In this document: piece by piece, positions 1-8,940 of the stretch
Layout of the letters: every line of letters starts with the position of its first letter
Position numbering within the stretch: position 1 is the first letter of the stretch
Assembly: GCA_934728255.1 (NCBI GenBank)
Contig: CAKVEC010000003.1
Coordinates: 272,994-336,993, forward strand
Origin: an uncultured Bacteroidales bacterium
GTDB lineage: Bacteria; Bacteroidota; Bacteroidia; Bacteroidales; Paludibacteraceae
Reading direction: 5' to 3'
DNA length: 64,000 bases
The notes under the pieces: model-generated
Told to the model about the DNA's origin: nothing
Databases searched by the model: none
The model's input: only the letters and a program-made list of their open reading frames with translations
Position numbers and translations under genes: made by a program

Positions 1-1
1 C

Positions 2-1390
2 TTGGGGCGTGCGTTCTATTCGTATGGCGACCGTTATATGATTACCGCAAACTTCCGTGCCGACGCTTCCTCCCGCTTCAGCAAAGACCCATGGGGCTAT
101 TTCCCGTCAGTGGCTTTGGCATGGCGTATGAGTGAGGAAAGTTGGTTGAAAGAGGTAGAGTGGCTCGACAACTTGAAACTGCGTGCCGGTTTCGGTCAGG
201 TTGGTAATGATGGTATTCCTTCGAGTTCGTTTGTAGCAAATATGGAGTCCGGCAACAAATTGTTCTTCGGTTATCCGCTGGGTATCGGTCAGACTTCCGC
301 CACGGGTGCCGCTGTACAGGTGCAGGTGAATACCGATGGCAAGTGGGAAACCAACCAACAGTGGGATGCCGGTGTGGACTTTGCTTTCTGGAATGGCAAA
401 TTGAGCGGAACGGTGGATTATTTCCTGCGTGATACCAAGGATGCGCTCCTGTACGTGAATGCTCCTGCACACGTGGGCAACCGCGGCTCTATGATTAAGA
501 ATGTAGGTAACATCCGCAACCAGGGTGTGGAAATCTCTCTCAACCACGAGAACCAAGTGGCTAAGGTGCACTATAATATAGGCGGTAATGTAAGTTATAT
601 TCACAACGAACTGACGGCCGTCAATGGCGGTTCTCCGTTGTGGGGTACGCATACCAAGACCGATGTCGGTATGCCTCTCAACTCCTTCTGGGGTTATAAG
701 TATGAAGGTATCTACCAGTCGGACGAGGAGGCATTGGAGCAGTTGTATTCCTACACGGAGAGTACCATCGGTGTGCATGCGGGTGATGCTCGCTATACCG
801 ACCTGAACGGTGACGGAAAGTTGGACGAGAACGACAGAACCAATATAGGCAATCCGTTCCCGAAATTGACGTATGGTTTGAATCTCGGTGCAGAGTTCTA
901 TGGCGTGGACATACAGTTGTTCTTCCAAGGTGTGTATGGCAATAAAATCTACAATGCGCTTCGTGAACGATTGGAGGGAGATGGTACAAGCAACGCTTTG
1001 GCTACTTATATGACAGACAATGTGTGGGTAGGCTACACCGATGTTGTACGTGAGGCATTGTTGAACCAAGGTGTGAACTGGATGGAAATGGAAAATCGCC
1101 AAGGTACTATTCCTAACCCGCTTGGCAGTCCGACCAATACGGAACATTCCACCCGTTTCATTGAGGACGGTAGTTATTTCCGCTTGAAGAACGCACAGAT
1201 AGGCTATACATTGCCTAAGAACATCACGCAGAAGTTCCTGTGCAATCGCCTGCGTTTCTATGTTACGGCAAGCAACCTGTTCACTATCACCAAGTATTCA
1301 GGATATGACCCGGAAGTGGGAGACGGTGTGGACTATGGTAACTATCCGCAGAGCCGTACATTCACATTTGGTCTGAATGCTACGTTCTAA
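2..1390 (+). CDS. susC: SusC/RagA-type TonB-dependent receptor, C-terminal part
   Basis: This is the last 462 residues of an outer-membrane TonB-dependent transporter; the 5' end lies outside the window. It shows amphipathic beta-strand segments, an acidic loop DLNGDGKLDEND (about residues 269-280) found in SusC barrels, and a terminal aromatic residue (NATF) as expected for an outer-membrane beta-barrel. SusD follows 56 bases downstream on the same strand, so the two should form the surface import pair of the beta-glucan locus. Plug domain, TonB box and signal peptide are not in view, so substrate comes only from context. Confidence 0.93.
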   Translation: MGRAFYSYGDRYMITANFRADASSRFSKDPWGYFPSVALAWRMSEESWLKEVEWLDNLKLRAGFGQVGNDGIPSSSFVANMESGNKLFFGYPLGIGQTSATGAAVQVQVNTDGKWETNQQWDAGVDFAFWNGKLSGTVDYFLRDTKDALLYVNAPAHVGNRGSMIKNVGNIRNQGVEISLNHENQVAKVHYNIGGNVSYIHNELTAVNGGSPLWGTHTKTDVGMPLNSFWGYKYEGIYQSDEEALEQLYSYTESTIGVHAGDARYTDLNGDGKLDENDRTNIGNPFPKLTYGLNLGAEFYGVDIQLFFQGVYGNKIYNALRERLEGDGTSNALATYMTDNVWVGYTDVVREALLNQGVNWMEMENRQGTIPNPLGSPTNTEHSTRFIEDGSYFRLKNAQIGYTLPKNITQKFLCNRLRFYVTASNLFTITKYSGYDPEVGDGVDYGNYPQSRTFTFGLNATF

Positions 1391-1446
1391 AGTGTGATGA
1401 ACAACGAACAAAGGAATTAAGAACGAAGAATAAATTGGTACTTATT

Positions 1447-3108
1447 ATGAAAAAGATACAATATATAGCGTTGGTGTTGATAGGCTGCTCGGTGCTGACG
1501 GGCTGCAAGGACTATCTGACAGAGATAGAACCGGGTACGACGCGTTTGGAGGATTATTTTACTTCCACAGCGGCGGCAACGGCTAATGTGAATGGGTGTT
1601 ATGTGCCGATGATGTGGGAGTACAACAAGACCTATTGCTCGGAGTGGTTTATAGGTGATATTGTGAGTGATGATGCCCTTAAAGGTGGCGGTAGCACTTC
1701 TGATATGGCAGATGCTTATGATATGGAGAACTGGCGTACCACATCGCAGAATACACTTTTGCTCGATTTCTACCGCGCTCAATACATCGGTATCGGGCGT
1801 TGCAATCTGGCTATTCAGTACATCTCCAATATGGAGGTCGGAACAGACAAGGAGTTTACGCAGAGTATGAAAGAGCGTCTGCTGGGCGAAGCCTATTATC
1901 TGCGTGCCTATTACTATTTCCGTCTGGTGCGTATCTATGCGGGCGTGCCGTTGGTCGTAGATGTGATTGACGATGCGGCTCGCTGGGGGCAACCGCGTGC
2001 TTCGGTGGATGCTATTTATACGCAGATACTCTCGGACTTGGAAATGGCAAACAAGTACTTGTGGGTGCGCAGCCGGTTGGGAGATGATGACTTAGGGCGT
2101 GCTACCCAAGGGGCGGCGCAAGCCATGTTGCTGAAAACCAATCTCTATATGGCATCGCCTTATTGGAGCAGCCAAGTGACCAAGGCGCAGGCCGATTGCT
2201 ATGCGGACGCCAAAGCATGGGGCGATTCTATCATATCGTCGGGGGAATATACTCTGTGTCCCAAATATGAAGACAATTTTACTCTGGCAGGTGAGAACGG
2301 ACAAGAGTCGGTATTTGAAATCCAGTATGCGGAAGAAGAGTGGGGAGACTATGGCGATGGGCAAGACCCTATCAACTTTGGTCATACCAGTGGTTCGTTT
2401 ACGCAGATATTGATGCGCTCCCGTTCTTCCCGCATCGGTGGCGGTTGGGGCTTTGACAAGCCGACAAAAAATTTGTATGCTGAGTTCGAAAAAGCAGATT
2501 CGGTTCGCCGTGATGTAGCAATACTGAACCCTGCGGATTCATTGATAGAGACTCCGGCTCAAGAAATCTATTTGGGTTCACGCTATTTGAATAACAAATA
2601 TGCTATGTACCGTGATACGGCTGTTTCCGGTGCAGGTTGGGGACAATGGGGAATCCATGCCAGCCGCGGTCCGCTCAACAACCGGCAGATTCGTTATGCC
2701 GATGTGCTGCTGATGTACGCAGAAGCCTGCTTGGGTATGGGGGATGAGGCAACGGCAAAGACCTATATCAACAAGGTGCGTGAGCGTGCCGGTCTTGGTG
2801 AGGTGGGAACCTACACATTCAAGTTGAACGGTACAGAGATTGCCAATCCGACTGTGGAACAATGCTTGCGCCACGAGCGTCGTATGGAATTGGCTATGGA
2901 GGGACACCGTTGGTTCGACCTTGTACGCTGGCAGGGTGTGGACGGCAAAGGCTTGAAAGAACACATGGACGCTTATGCTAAAACGGAATCGGCAGAGGCT
3001 CAATCGCATATTCAGGCATTTGTGAAAGGCAAACATGAGATATTCCCCATTCCGCAGGAGGAGATACAACTCAACCCGACACAAATGGAACAGAATAACG
3101 GATATTGA
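1447..3108 (+). CDS. susD: SusD/RagB-type surface glycan-binding lipoprotein
   Basis: SusD-family outer-membrane lipoprotein of 553 residues that caps the SusC barrel and captures oligosaccharides. The start at 1447 gives a clean lipoprotein signal (MKKIQ, hydrophobic core, LTGC with Cys20); an in-frame TTG at 1435 would only add four residues. TPR-like helices follow, and the C-terminus has the family signature RHERRMELAMEGHRWFDLVRW. Partner of the SusC upstream and part of the GH16/GH128/GH3 beta-glucan locus. Assignment to family is secure; ligand is inferred from neighbours. Confidence 0.95.
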   Translation: MKKIQYIALVLIGCSVLTGCKDYLTEIEPGTTRLEDYFTSTAAATANVNGCYVPMMWEYNKTYCSEWFIGDIVSDDALKGGGSTSDMADAYDMENWRTTSQNTLLLDFYRAQYIGIGRCNLAIQYISNMEVGTDKEFTQSMKERLLGEAYYLRAYYYFRLVRIYAGVPLVVDVIDDAARWGQPRASVDAIYTQILSDLEMANKYLWVRSRLGDDDLGRATQGAAQAMLLKTNLYMASPYWSSQVTKAQADCYADAKAWGDSIISSGEYTLCPKYEDNFTLAGENGQESVFEIQYAEEEWGDYGDGQDPINFGHTSGSFTQILMRSRSSRIGGGWGFDKPTKNLYAEFEKADSVRRDVAILNPADSLIETPAQEIYLGSRYLNNKYAMYRDTAVSGAGWGQWGIHASRGPLNNRQIRYADVLLMYAEACLGMGDEATAKTYINKVRERAGLGEVGTYTFKLNGTEIANPTVEQCLRHERRMELAMEGHRWFDLVRWQGVDGKGLKEHMDAYAKTESAEAQSHIQAFVKGKHEIFPIPQEEIQLNPTQMEQNNGY

Positions 3109-3150
3109 TGTAAATGTTAATAAGATTGAATGTGTGTGTAGGTCAAAGGT

Positions 3151-3186
3151 AGCATAAGGGTTGCGTATCCTATGCGCATCCTATGC
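3151..3186. repeat. 11-bp tandem repeat (ATCCTATGC family)
   Basis: Two copies of an 11-mer, gcgtatcctat at 3163-3173 and gcgcatcctat at 3174-3184, sit between susD and the next gene. The surrounding 70 or so bases resemble those at 53043, and a shorter relative lies at 42543. No promoter or terminator is evident in the 3109-3262 gap. Confidence 0.8.
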
Positions 3187-3262
3187 TGTTTGACACGAAC
3201 CTTTTACGAGCAGAAAAGAGAAAAATATATAACAATAATTAACCATTAAATTTTTTCATTGT

Positions 3263-4189
3263 ATGAAAGCAAACAAAATTTTTGCGGCTGCTTTGGCAGC
3301 ATTCGCATTGCTTGGTTTCACCGCTTGCGAGAAACCGGAAAGTGAAAAACTCGAATTGACCGAGACTTCTATTAGCATGAAAGTGGGCGAGACCCATCAA
3401 CTGGTTGCCAATGTAACCGTTGAGACTTGGACTACTTCGGAAGAGAAAGTGGCTACTGTGGACAACAAAGGTCTCGTAACCGCAGTGGCAGAAGGTACGG
3501 CCATCATCTCGGCTACCGCTAACGGTCTGACCAAGACTTGCGTGGTAAAAGTAGAGAAAGAAGGTCAAGGTGGCGGAGATGCAAAAACTGTAAAGGGTAG
3601 CCAAATTTGGCCGATTGTGTTAGATGGTGTTACCTATGAAACCTGTGCTTCGAAAGTCGTTGCGGATTTCCGTATTGATGATTCTGTCAATAATCTGTAT
3701 GTATGGGCTTCTGGTGAAACTTATGCTGCAGGTGAAGGAACGGGTGTGAATTTCTTTGGCAATAACGAAGGATATGTTTCTTTGACAGTAGTGGCTCCTG
3801 CCGGTTGGTCGGGTTGCGGTTTTAATATTGGTGCAGCCAATATCAGCAAAATGAAAGAATTGCGTGACGCAATTGTTGCAAGTCCTGATGATTTTTATTT
3901 GCATCTTGCAATGAAAGCAACCACCACAGGTAACCATCAATTCTATACTTTTGCCGAAAAAGCCACTTCCTTTGCTGTTGGAACTGCTACTATCGAGGCG
4001 GGGGCTGTTATCGGTGATTTTACTCGTGATGGTGCATGGCATGAGTTTGATGTGCCTATGGCTCAGTTTGCTGCAGCCTTGTCAAAGGTAAATATTCCGG
4101 ATGCAGGTTTGGATATATTCTCTTGTCTGTCCGGTGCACAGGCAGGTTCGCAGTTGAATCTTGATGCTGTGTATTTCTATAAGAAGTAA
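3263..4189 (+). CDS. Big2-domain lipoprotein with C-terminal jelly-roll, probable surface glycan-binding protein
   Basis: A 308-residue lipoprotein (signal ending TAC, Cys22). Residues about 28-98 form a Big2-like immunoglobulin fold (SISMKVGETHQL, then AEGTAIISATANG). After a Gly-rich linker, residues about 115-308 look like a beta-sandwich ending LNLDAVYFYKK, similar in style to the jelly-roll modules at 16569 and 18024. Its place right after susD is where Bacteroidota loci usually encode the SusE/SGBP-type binding protein. No catalytic motif is visible. Function as a beta-glucan binder is inference. Confidence 0.7.
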   Translation: MKANKIFAAALAAFALLGFTACEKPESEKLELTETSISMKVGETHQLVANVTVETWTTSEEKVATVDNKGLVTAVAEGTAIISATANGLTKTCVVKVEKEGQGGGDAKTVKGSQIWPIVLDGVTYETCASKVVADFRIDDSVNNLYVWASGETYAAGEGTGVNFFGNNEGYVSLTVVAPAGWSGCGFNIGAANISKMKELRDAIVASPDDFYLHLAMKATTTGNHQFYTFAEKATSFAVGTATIEAGAVIGDFTRDGAWHEFDVPMAQFAAALSKVNIPDAGLDIFSCLSGAQAGSQLNLDAVYFYKK

Positions 4190-4206
4190 CACTTTCCTAT
4201 TGCTTT

Positions 4207-4227
4207 GAGGAGGCTGATTACCTCCTC
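4207..4227 (+). other. intra-operon hairpin
   Basis: A perfect 7-bp stem (GAGGAGG/CCTCCTC, 7-base loop) lies 18 bases after the lipoprotein stop and 15 before the GH16 start. No T-run follows, so it looks more like an mRNA-stabilising or processing hairpin than a terminator. The left arm also resembles a Shine-Dalgarno sequence. Confidence 0.45.
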
Positions 4228-4242
4228 ATTGCCCTAAAACAA

Positions 4243-5508
4243 ATGATTATGCGTAAACAGTTTTATTTTCTGTTATTGCTTTGTGCGGTAGTGGTATCGG
4301 CTTGCCAGAGCGAACCCGATTTCTCATTGAACCCGAATTCTATACAGATGAAAGTGGGGGATATGCAGACGATTGAGTTGGTGGGCAATGCAACCGATGT
4401 ATCGTGGAGTTCATCCAACGATTCGGTGGCTACGGTATATTATGGTGTAGTAACCGCTAAGGCAATAGGTGCAACAACGATTGTGGCTCGTTCGGGCAAG
4501 AAAGAGGTCAACTGCCATGTGTTTGTGAGTGGTAGCGATGGGGCTACGCTACGTATAACGCCGGGGATGGTATCGCTCAAGAAAGGGGAGACTTTTCAAT
4601 TTCAGTATGGTAATTCCTATGAGTTGCCTATGACGTGGACATCAAGTGATGAGACGATAGCCAAAGTCTCAAGCGATGGGGTGGTTACTGCGTTGAAGAG
4701 TGGTAATGCTACTATCACACTGGCGACTAACATTGAGACAGTTACGGCATTGGTGGCTGTAGAGCACCAATACGGAGAGTATAAGTTGGTATGGAGCGAT
4801 GAATTCAATGGCAGTGCTTTGGATGAGTCGGTGTGGACGATACAAACCGGAGGTGCAGGTTGGGGAAATAACGAAAAGCAATTCTATACAGGGCGCAATG
4901 AGAATTTGCGTGTGGAAGGCGGCAACCTTATTATAGAAGCACGCAAAGAACAGTATGATAAAAATGAATACACATCTGCCCGTATTATGTCTAAGGACAA
5001 AAAGACTTTTACGTATGGTAAGATGGAGGCGCGTATCTCTTTGCCTTCTGGAGGTGGTCTGTGGCCTGCGTTTTGGATGATGGGAAATACCGGCAGTTGG
5101 CCTCAGTGCGGTGAAATAGATATAATGGAGTATGTGGGCAATGTCCCGAACCGCATATTGGGTACGTTGCACTCTACCAAAGACCGTTCGGGCAGCAAAA
5201 GCAGCAAGGCATATTGGGGCGAAAATATAGAGGAAAACTACCATGTGTACGGTATAGAGTGGACACAGGAAGAAAAGAAGGGACACGATGTCATACGTTT
5301 CTATGTGGACGATAATGTGTTCTCAGAGCAAGTGGAATCGGTAATAGATGACAACGACTATTGGCCGTTCAATAAGCCGCACTTCTTTATCATCAACTTG
5401 GCTGTCGGCGGTAATTTGGGAGGTGATGTTAATGATGCAATCTTTGCAACTCCGCGTTTGATGAAAGTGGATTGGGTACGTGTTTACCAACGTGAAGAAA
5501 TAGAGTGA
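4243..5508 (+). CDS. GH16 endo-beta-1,3-glucanase lipoprotein with two Big2 domains
   Basis: Surface lipoprotein of 421 residues (signal ends VSAC). Two Big2 domains (about residues 28-95 and 105-175) act as a stalk, followed by a GH16 catalytic domain (about 180-418). The active-site signature is GEIDIMEYVG with the E-x-D-x-x-E nucleophile and acid/base; GLWPAFWMMG and the C-terminal DWVRVYQ are also typical of laminarinase-like GH16. ATG codons exist at 4243 and 4249. It would cleave internal beta-1,3 (or mixed 1,3/1,4) glucan bonds at the cell surface. Its stop codon overlaps the next start (TGATG). Confidence 0.9.
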   Translation: MIMRKQFYFLLLLCAVVVSACQSEPDFSLNPNSIQMKVGDMQTIELVGNATDVSWSSSNDSVATVYYGVVTAKAIGATTIVARSGKKEVNCHVFVSGSDGATLRITPGMVSLKKGETFQFQYGNSYELPMTWTSSDETIAKVSSDGVVTALKSGNATITLATNIETVTALVAVEHQYGEYKLVWSDEFNGSALDESVWTIQTGGAGWGNNEKQFYTGRNENLRVEGGNLIIEARKEQYDKNEYTSARIMSKDKKTFTYGKMEARISLPSGGGLWPAFWMMGNTGSWPQCGEIDIMEYVGNVPNRILGTLHSTKDRSGSKSSKAYWGENIEENYHVYGIEWTQEEKKGHDVIRFYVDDNVFSEQVESVIDDNDYWPFNKPHFFIINLAVGGNLGGDVNDAIFATPRLMKVDWVRVYQREEIE

Positions 5509-6761
5509 TGAGGCACGGCAGTTGGTATAAGGTGATAATGGTGCTGATGGGCGCAATGGTGGTATTGAGTGCGTGCAAAGGCAGACAAGTGGACGAGAGC
5601 ACCCACTCGGAGATGCATAAGAGTGCCAAGCGCGGTGTGGCGTTCAACTTTAAGCAAGTTGAGGACTTGCCCCTGCTGTCGCCGTCCTGTTCGTGGGCAT
5701 ACAACTGGGGCAATACGCAGACCGACGATGCAGCACTATGGTTTGATGCCAACGATATGGATTTCTGCTCAATGACGTGGAACGGAAACTATAATGCCGA
5801 CCATATCCGTGCTTACGTCAAAGCGCATCCGAAGACCAAGTTCCTATTGGCTTTCAACGAACCAAACCTGACAGACCAAGCCAATATGACACCTGCTGAG
5901 GCGGCTGCGCGTTGGGGTGAGGTAGTAGCATTGGCGAAAGAATTGGGGCTGCAACTGGTATCGCCTGCTATGAACTACGGCACGTTGTCGGGCTATTCCG
6001 ATCCCGTAAAGTGGCTTGACGAGTTCTTTGCACAGCCTACTGTCTCGGTAGATGATGTATGTGCTATAGCAGTGCATTGCTATATGTCCTCGCCATCGGC
6101 GGTGAAAAACTATATAGAGATGTTCCGCAAATACGGCAAACCGGTTTGGCTCACGGAATTTTGTGCATGGGACCCTGTGCCGGGTAGCGTGGAAAGCCAA
6201 ATGGACTATATGTGTGCAGTGCTGAATTATCTGGAACAAGAACCGTTAGTGGAGCGGTATGCGTGGTTCATTCCGCGTACATCTAATGCGATAGACAAGG
6301 CGCCGTATATGCAGTTGCTTACTCATACATCACCTGTGAAATTGACGGACTTGGGTGTGCTATATACACAGTTCTCGTCGTTTGACAAAAAGGCTTATTT
6401 GCCGTTGCAGAATGGTATCGGTGCGCATCAATATACGGCATTGAGCAACAATATGATTTCTTTGCGTGTTGCCGAGGACAAAACCCCATATATACAAGGT
6501 CTGCAGTCAGGAATGTGGGTGGACTATCAAGTGCAGGTTACATCTGCCGAACCGTTGCAACTGACCTATGCCACGATTGCGAGCAGTCAGGTCTGTGTTT
6601 ATGTGGACGATGTCGCACAAGCCATTGTTGATGTACCGAAGACAAGTGATATGAATACGTGGAATACACTGAATACCAATGTCGTGTGTGCAAAAGGACG
6701 GCATACGGTGCGTGTGGAGATGCTGAAAGGAGTAATAAATCTACAAAAAATAAAAAATTAG
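5508..6761 (+). CDS. GH128 endo-beta-1,3-glucanase lipoprotein with CBM6-like C-terminus
   Basis: Lipoprotein of 417 residues (signal ends LSAC). The catalytic TIM barrel (about residues 40-285) carries LAFNEPN with the probable acid/base Glu and WLTEFCAW with the probable nucleophile Glu, the layout of GH128 (Glyco_hydro_cc) beta-1,3-glucanases. The last 120 residues (MWVDYQVQVTSA to HTVRVEM) look like a CBM6-type carbohydrate-binding domain. The ATG at 5508 overlaps the previous stop by one base, suggesting coupled translation; a GTG at 5505 is an alternative. It complements the GH16 enzymes by attacking the same polymer. Confidence 0.85.
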   Translation: MRHGSWYKVIMVLMGAMVVLSACKGRQVDESTHSEMHKSAKRGVAFNFKQVEDLPLLSPSCSWAYNWGNTQTDDAALWFDANDMDFCSMTWNGNYNADHIRAYVKAHPKTKFLLAFNEPNLTDQANMTPAEAAARWGEVVALAKELGLQLVSPAMNYGTLSGYSDPVKWLDEFFAQPTVSVDDVCAIAVHCYMSSPSAVKNYIEMFRKYGKPVWLTEFCAWDPVPGSVESQMDYMCAVLNYLEQEPLVERYAWFIPRTSNAIDKAPYMQLLTHTSPVKLTDLGVLYTQFSSFDKKAYLPLQNGIGAHQYTALSNNMISLRVAEDKTPYIQGLQSGMWVDYQVQVTSAEPLQLTYATIASSQVCVYVDDVAQAIVDVPKTSDMNTWNTLNTNVVCAKGRHTVRVEMLKGVINLQKIKN

Positions 6762-6763
6762 AT

Positions 6764-7798
6764 ATGAAAAAGGTTTTGTTGATTGGTTTCGGGCTGTTGT
6801 TTGCATTGGTTTCCAATGCAAACCTGGCAGCCGATTATCAACTCGTTTGGAATATGGATTTTACAGGCGCATCGCTCAACTCAGATGCGTTTAATATAGA
6901 GGTGAACGGCGACGGCGGCGGCAACAACGAGTTGCAGTACTATTGCGAGAAAGGTGTCAGTCTCGGTGTGGAACCAACCACGGGTAAGCATTGCCTTATC
7001 CTCACTGCCACCAAGGAGAACTACCAAGGTAAAACCTGCACTTCGGGGCGCGTGAATACCAAAAATAAGGTAACTTTCACCTATGGTAAAGTTGAGGCGC
7101 GTATCCGTTTCCCGCAGACTGCCAACGGCTTGTGGCCTGCGTTTTGGATGATGGGCAACAACTACGACCGAGTAGGATGGCCGCGTTGTGGCGAGTTGGA
7201 TATTATCGAACTCGGACATCAGGATGGTATAAAAAACGGTACACAAGACCGCTATTTTAATGGGGCAATGCATCTCGGTTCTGCGTGGAACAGCGTGTGG
7301 AGCGACGCTCAGTCAACAACCTATGGCTATCCGGTGGAGGATGGTTTCCATACCATCTCGTGTGAGTGGACACCCACGACTGTGGAGATGTTTATCGATA
7401 AAGACATCTATCCCAATGTACAGCCTTATTTTCATGCCGACCTTGAACCCAATGATAACGACGACTACAACCGCCAACTCGTCTGGAGCAAACCCTATTT
7501 TATTATATTCAACCTCGCTATCGGGGGAAATTTTCCGGGTATCTACGACATCAATGGCATCACGGCTTTGCAGGGGGGCTCCCGTGCAATGTACATCGAT
7601 TATCTCCGCATCTACCAGCGCGGGGACGTAGGCGAGACTTTCGTATCAAAGGTTGCCTCCGAACCGATAGAAGACGCCACGGGTATAGCGTCTCCTTCTG
7701 TGAAAGACCCGGCTCGCAAAATCCTTCGCAACGGCGAAATCCATATCCTCTACAAAGGTTCCGAGTACACTATTCTCGGTGAGAAAATTAACGAATAA
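6764..7798 (+). CDS. secreted GH16 beta-glucanase with C-terminal sorting-like tail
   Basis: A 344-residue GH16 enzyme with an ordinary signal peptide (ends SNANLAA) and no lipobox, starting 2 bases after the GH128 stop. The catalytic signature is GELDIIELGHQDG. After the catalytic domain a linker leads to a short tail (KILRNGEIHILYKGSEYTIL) that resembles the tails at 17924 and 19136. I infer it is a sorting or anchoring tail, perhaps a type IX-like signal. Family assignment is firm; exact linkage specificity is not. Confidence 0.9.
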   Translation: MKKVLLIGFGLLFALVSNANLAADYQLVWNMDFTGASLNSDAFNIEVNGDGGGNNELQYYCEKGVSLGVEPTTGKHCLILTATKENYQGKTCTSGRVNTKNKVTFTYGKVEARIRFPQTANGLWPAFWMMGNNYDRVGWPRCGELDIIELGHQDGIKNGTQDRYFNGAMHLGSAWNSVWSDAQSTTYGYPVEDGFHTISCEWTPTTVEMFIDKDIYPNVQPYFHADLEPNDNDDYNRQLVWSKPYFIIFNLAIGGNFPGIYDINGITALQGGSRAMYIDYLRIYQRGDVGETFVSKVASEPIEDATGIASPSVKDPARKILRNGEIHILYKGSEYTILGEKINE

Positions 7799-7889
7799 TT
7801 AACGTCAATTAACGGAGAATTTTAGTGGTTCTTTAATAGTCTTTAATGGAGAATTATAACGCCCTTAAACGGAGCAAAAAGTAAATAAT

Positions 7890-8870
7890 ATGCAATACAC
7901 ACGCACATATCTGTCCTTTGTTCTTTGCTTGTTCCTGGTCTTTCTTTCGGCGTGCACACCGAAAGAAACCTACACCCTCGTATGGGAGGACAATTTCGAT
8001 GCCGATACTATCAACACCGCATACTGGAATTTCGAGGACAACGCCCGCGGCGGCGGCAATGCCGAGATGCAATACTACACTCCTCGCAATGCCACTATCG
8101 AGAACCACCCCGTTACGGGCGACCGCTGTCTCGTTCTCAATGCCAAGCGTGAGGACTACTGTAACCGTCCTGCCACCTCGGTGCGCATGAATACGCAGGA
8201 CAAGGTTACAGTCCAATACGGCAAAATCGAAGCCCGTATCGCTTTTCCTAACACTGCCAATGGTCTATGGCCCGCTTTCTGGATGCTGGGCAACGACCTC
8301 GCTACCGACCTCGGCAACAACGATGATGTGGATGCCCGCGCAGCCGAACTCGCCCGCCAAGGACGCTGTGTCTGGCCCCGTTGTGGAGAAATCGACATCG
8401 TCGAGATGGGACACAAAGACGGCATCAGCAAAGGACTCCAAGACCGCTATTTCAATGGCGCAGCCCACTGGGGCGAAGCCTTCAACAACGGCAAATACCC
8501 CAACAAAGCAGGGGTGTGCGAAGCACCGTACCCTGTCCAGGGCGACTTCCATCTCTTCACGGTCCTATGGACTGCGGACTCGCTGGCTATGTATCTCGAC
8601 CAAGACCAATACCCCGATGCCGCACCCTATTTCGCCATCTCGCTTCGCAACAAAGACATCAACCAACCGGGGCATTATTTCAACAAGCCTTTCTATCTTG
8701 TCTTGAACCTTGCTGTCGGCGGTTTCTTTCCCGGATTGCCCACCACTCCTAAGTATCCCGAACTTGTTACGGCGGACGACCCCAATTTTCAGCAGATTAC
8801 CGCCCTCCCTGCCGATGGCACTCCTGTCAAGATGTACGTGGACTACATCCGTGTCTATCAACATAAATAA
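7890..8870 (+). CDS. GH16 beta-glucanase lipoprotein
   Basis: Third GH16 enzyme of the locus, 326 residues, lipoprotein (signal ends LSAC) with almost no linker before the catalytic domain. Active-site signature GEIDIVEMGHKDG; ends YVDYIRVYQHK. It has an extra loop after WMLGND (about residues 132-155) not present in the other two. The 91-base gap before it carries TTAACG-type short repeats but no obvious promoter, so it is probably read through from upstream. Confidence 0.9.
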   Translation: MQYTRTYLSFVLCLFLVFLSACTPKETYTLVWEDNFDADTINTAYWNFEDNARGGGNAEMQYYTPRNATIENHPVTGDRCLVLNAKREDYCNRPATSVRMNTQDKVTVQYGKIEARIAFPNTANGLWPAFWMLGNDLATDLGNNDDVDARAAELARQGRCVWPRCGEIDIVEMGHKDGISKGLQDRYFNGAAHWGEAFNNGKYPNKAGVCEAPYPVQGDFHLFTVLWTADSLAMYLDQDQYPDAAPYFAISLRNKDINQPGHYFNKPFYLVLNLAVGGFFPGLPTTPKYPELVTADDPNFQQITALPADGTPVKMYVDYIRVYQHK

Positions 8871-8877
8871 TGTGTAG

Positions 8878-8932
8878 ATTTGTAAATTAGGAAATGCTAT
8901 TTACAAATTTACACACTTACAAATTTACAAAT
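8878..8932. repeat. AT-rich inverted and direct repeats
   Basis: Inverted arms atttgtaaat (8878-8887) and atttacaaat (8899-8908), then two more acaaattta copies before the permease gene. May form an mRNA hairpin; function unknown. Confidence 0.5.
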
Positions 8933-8940
8933 TGGATTTT

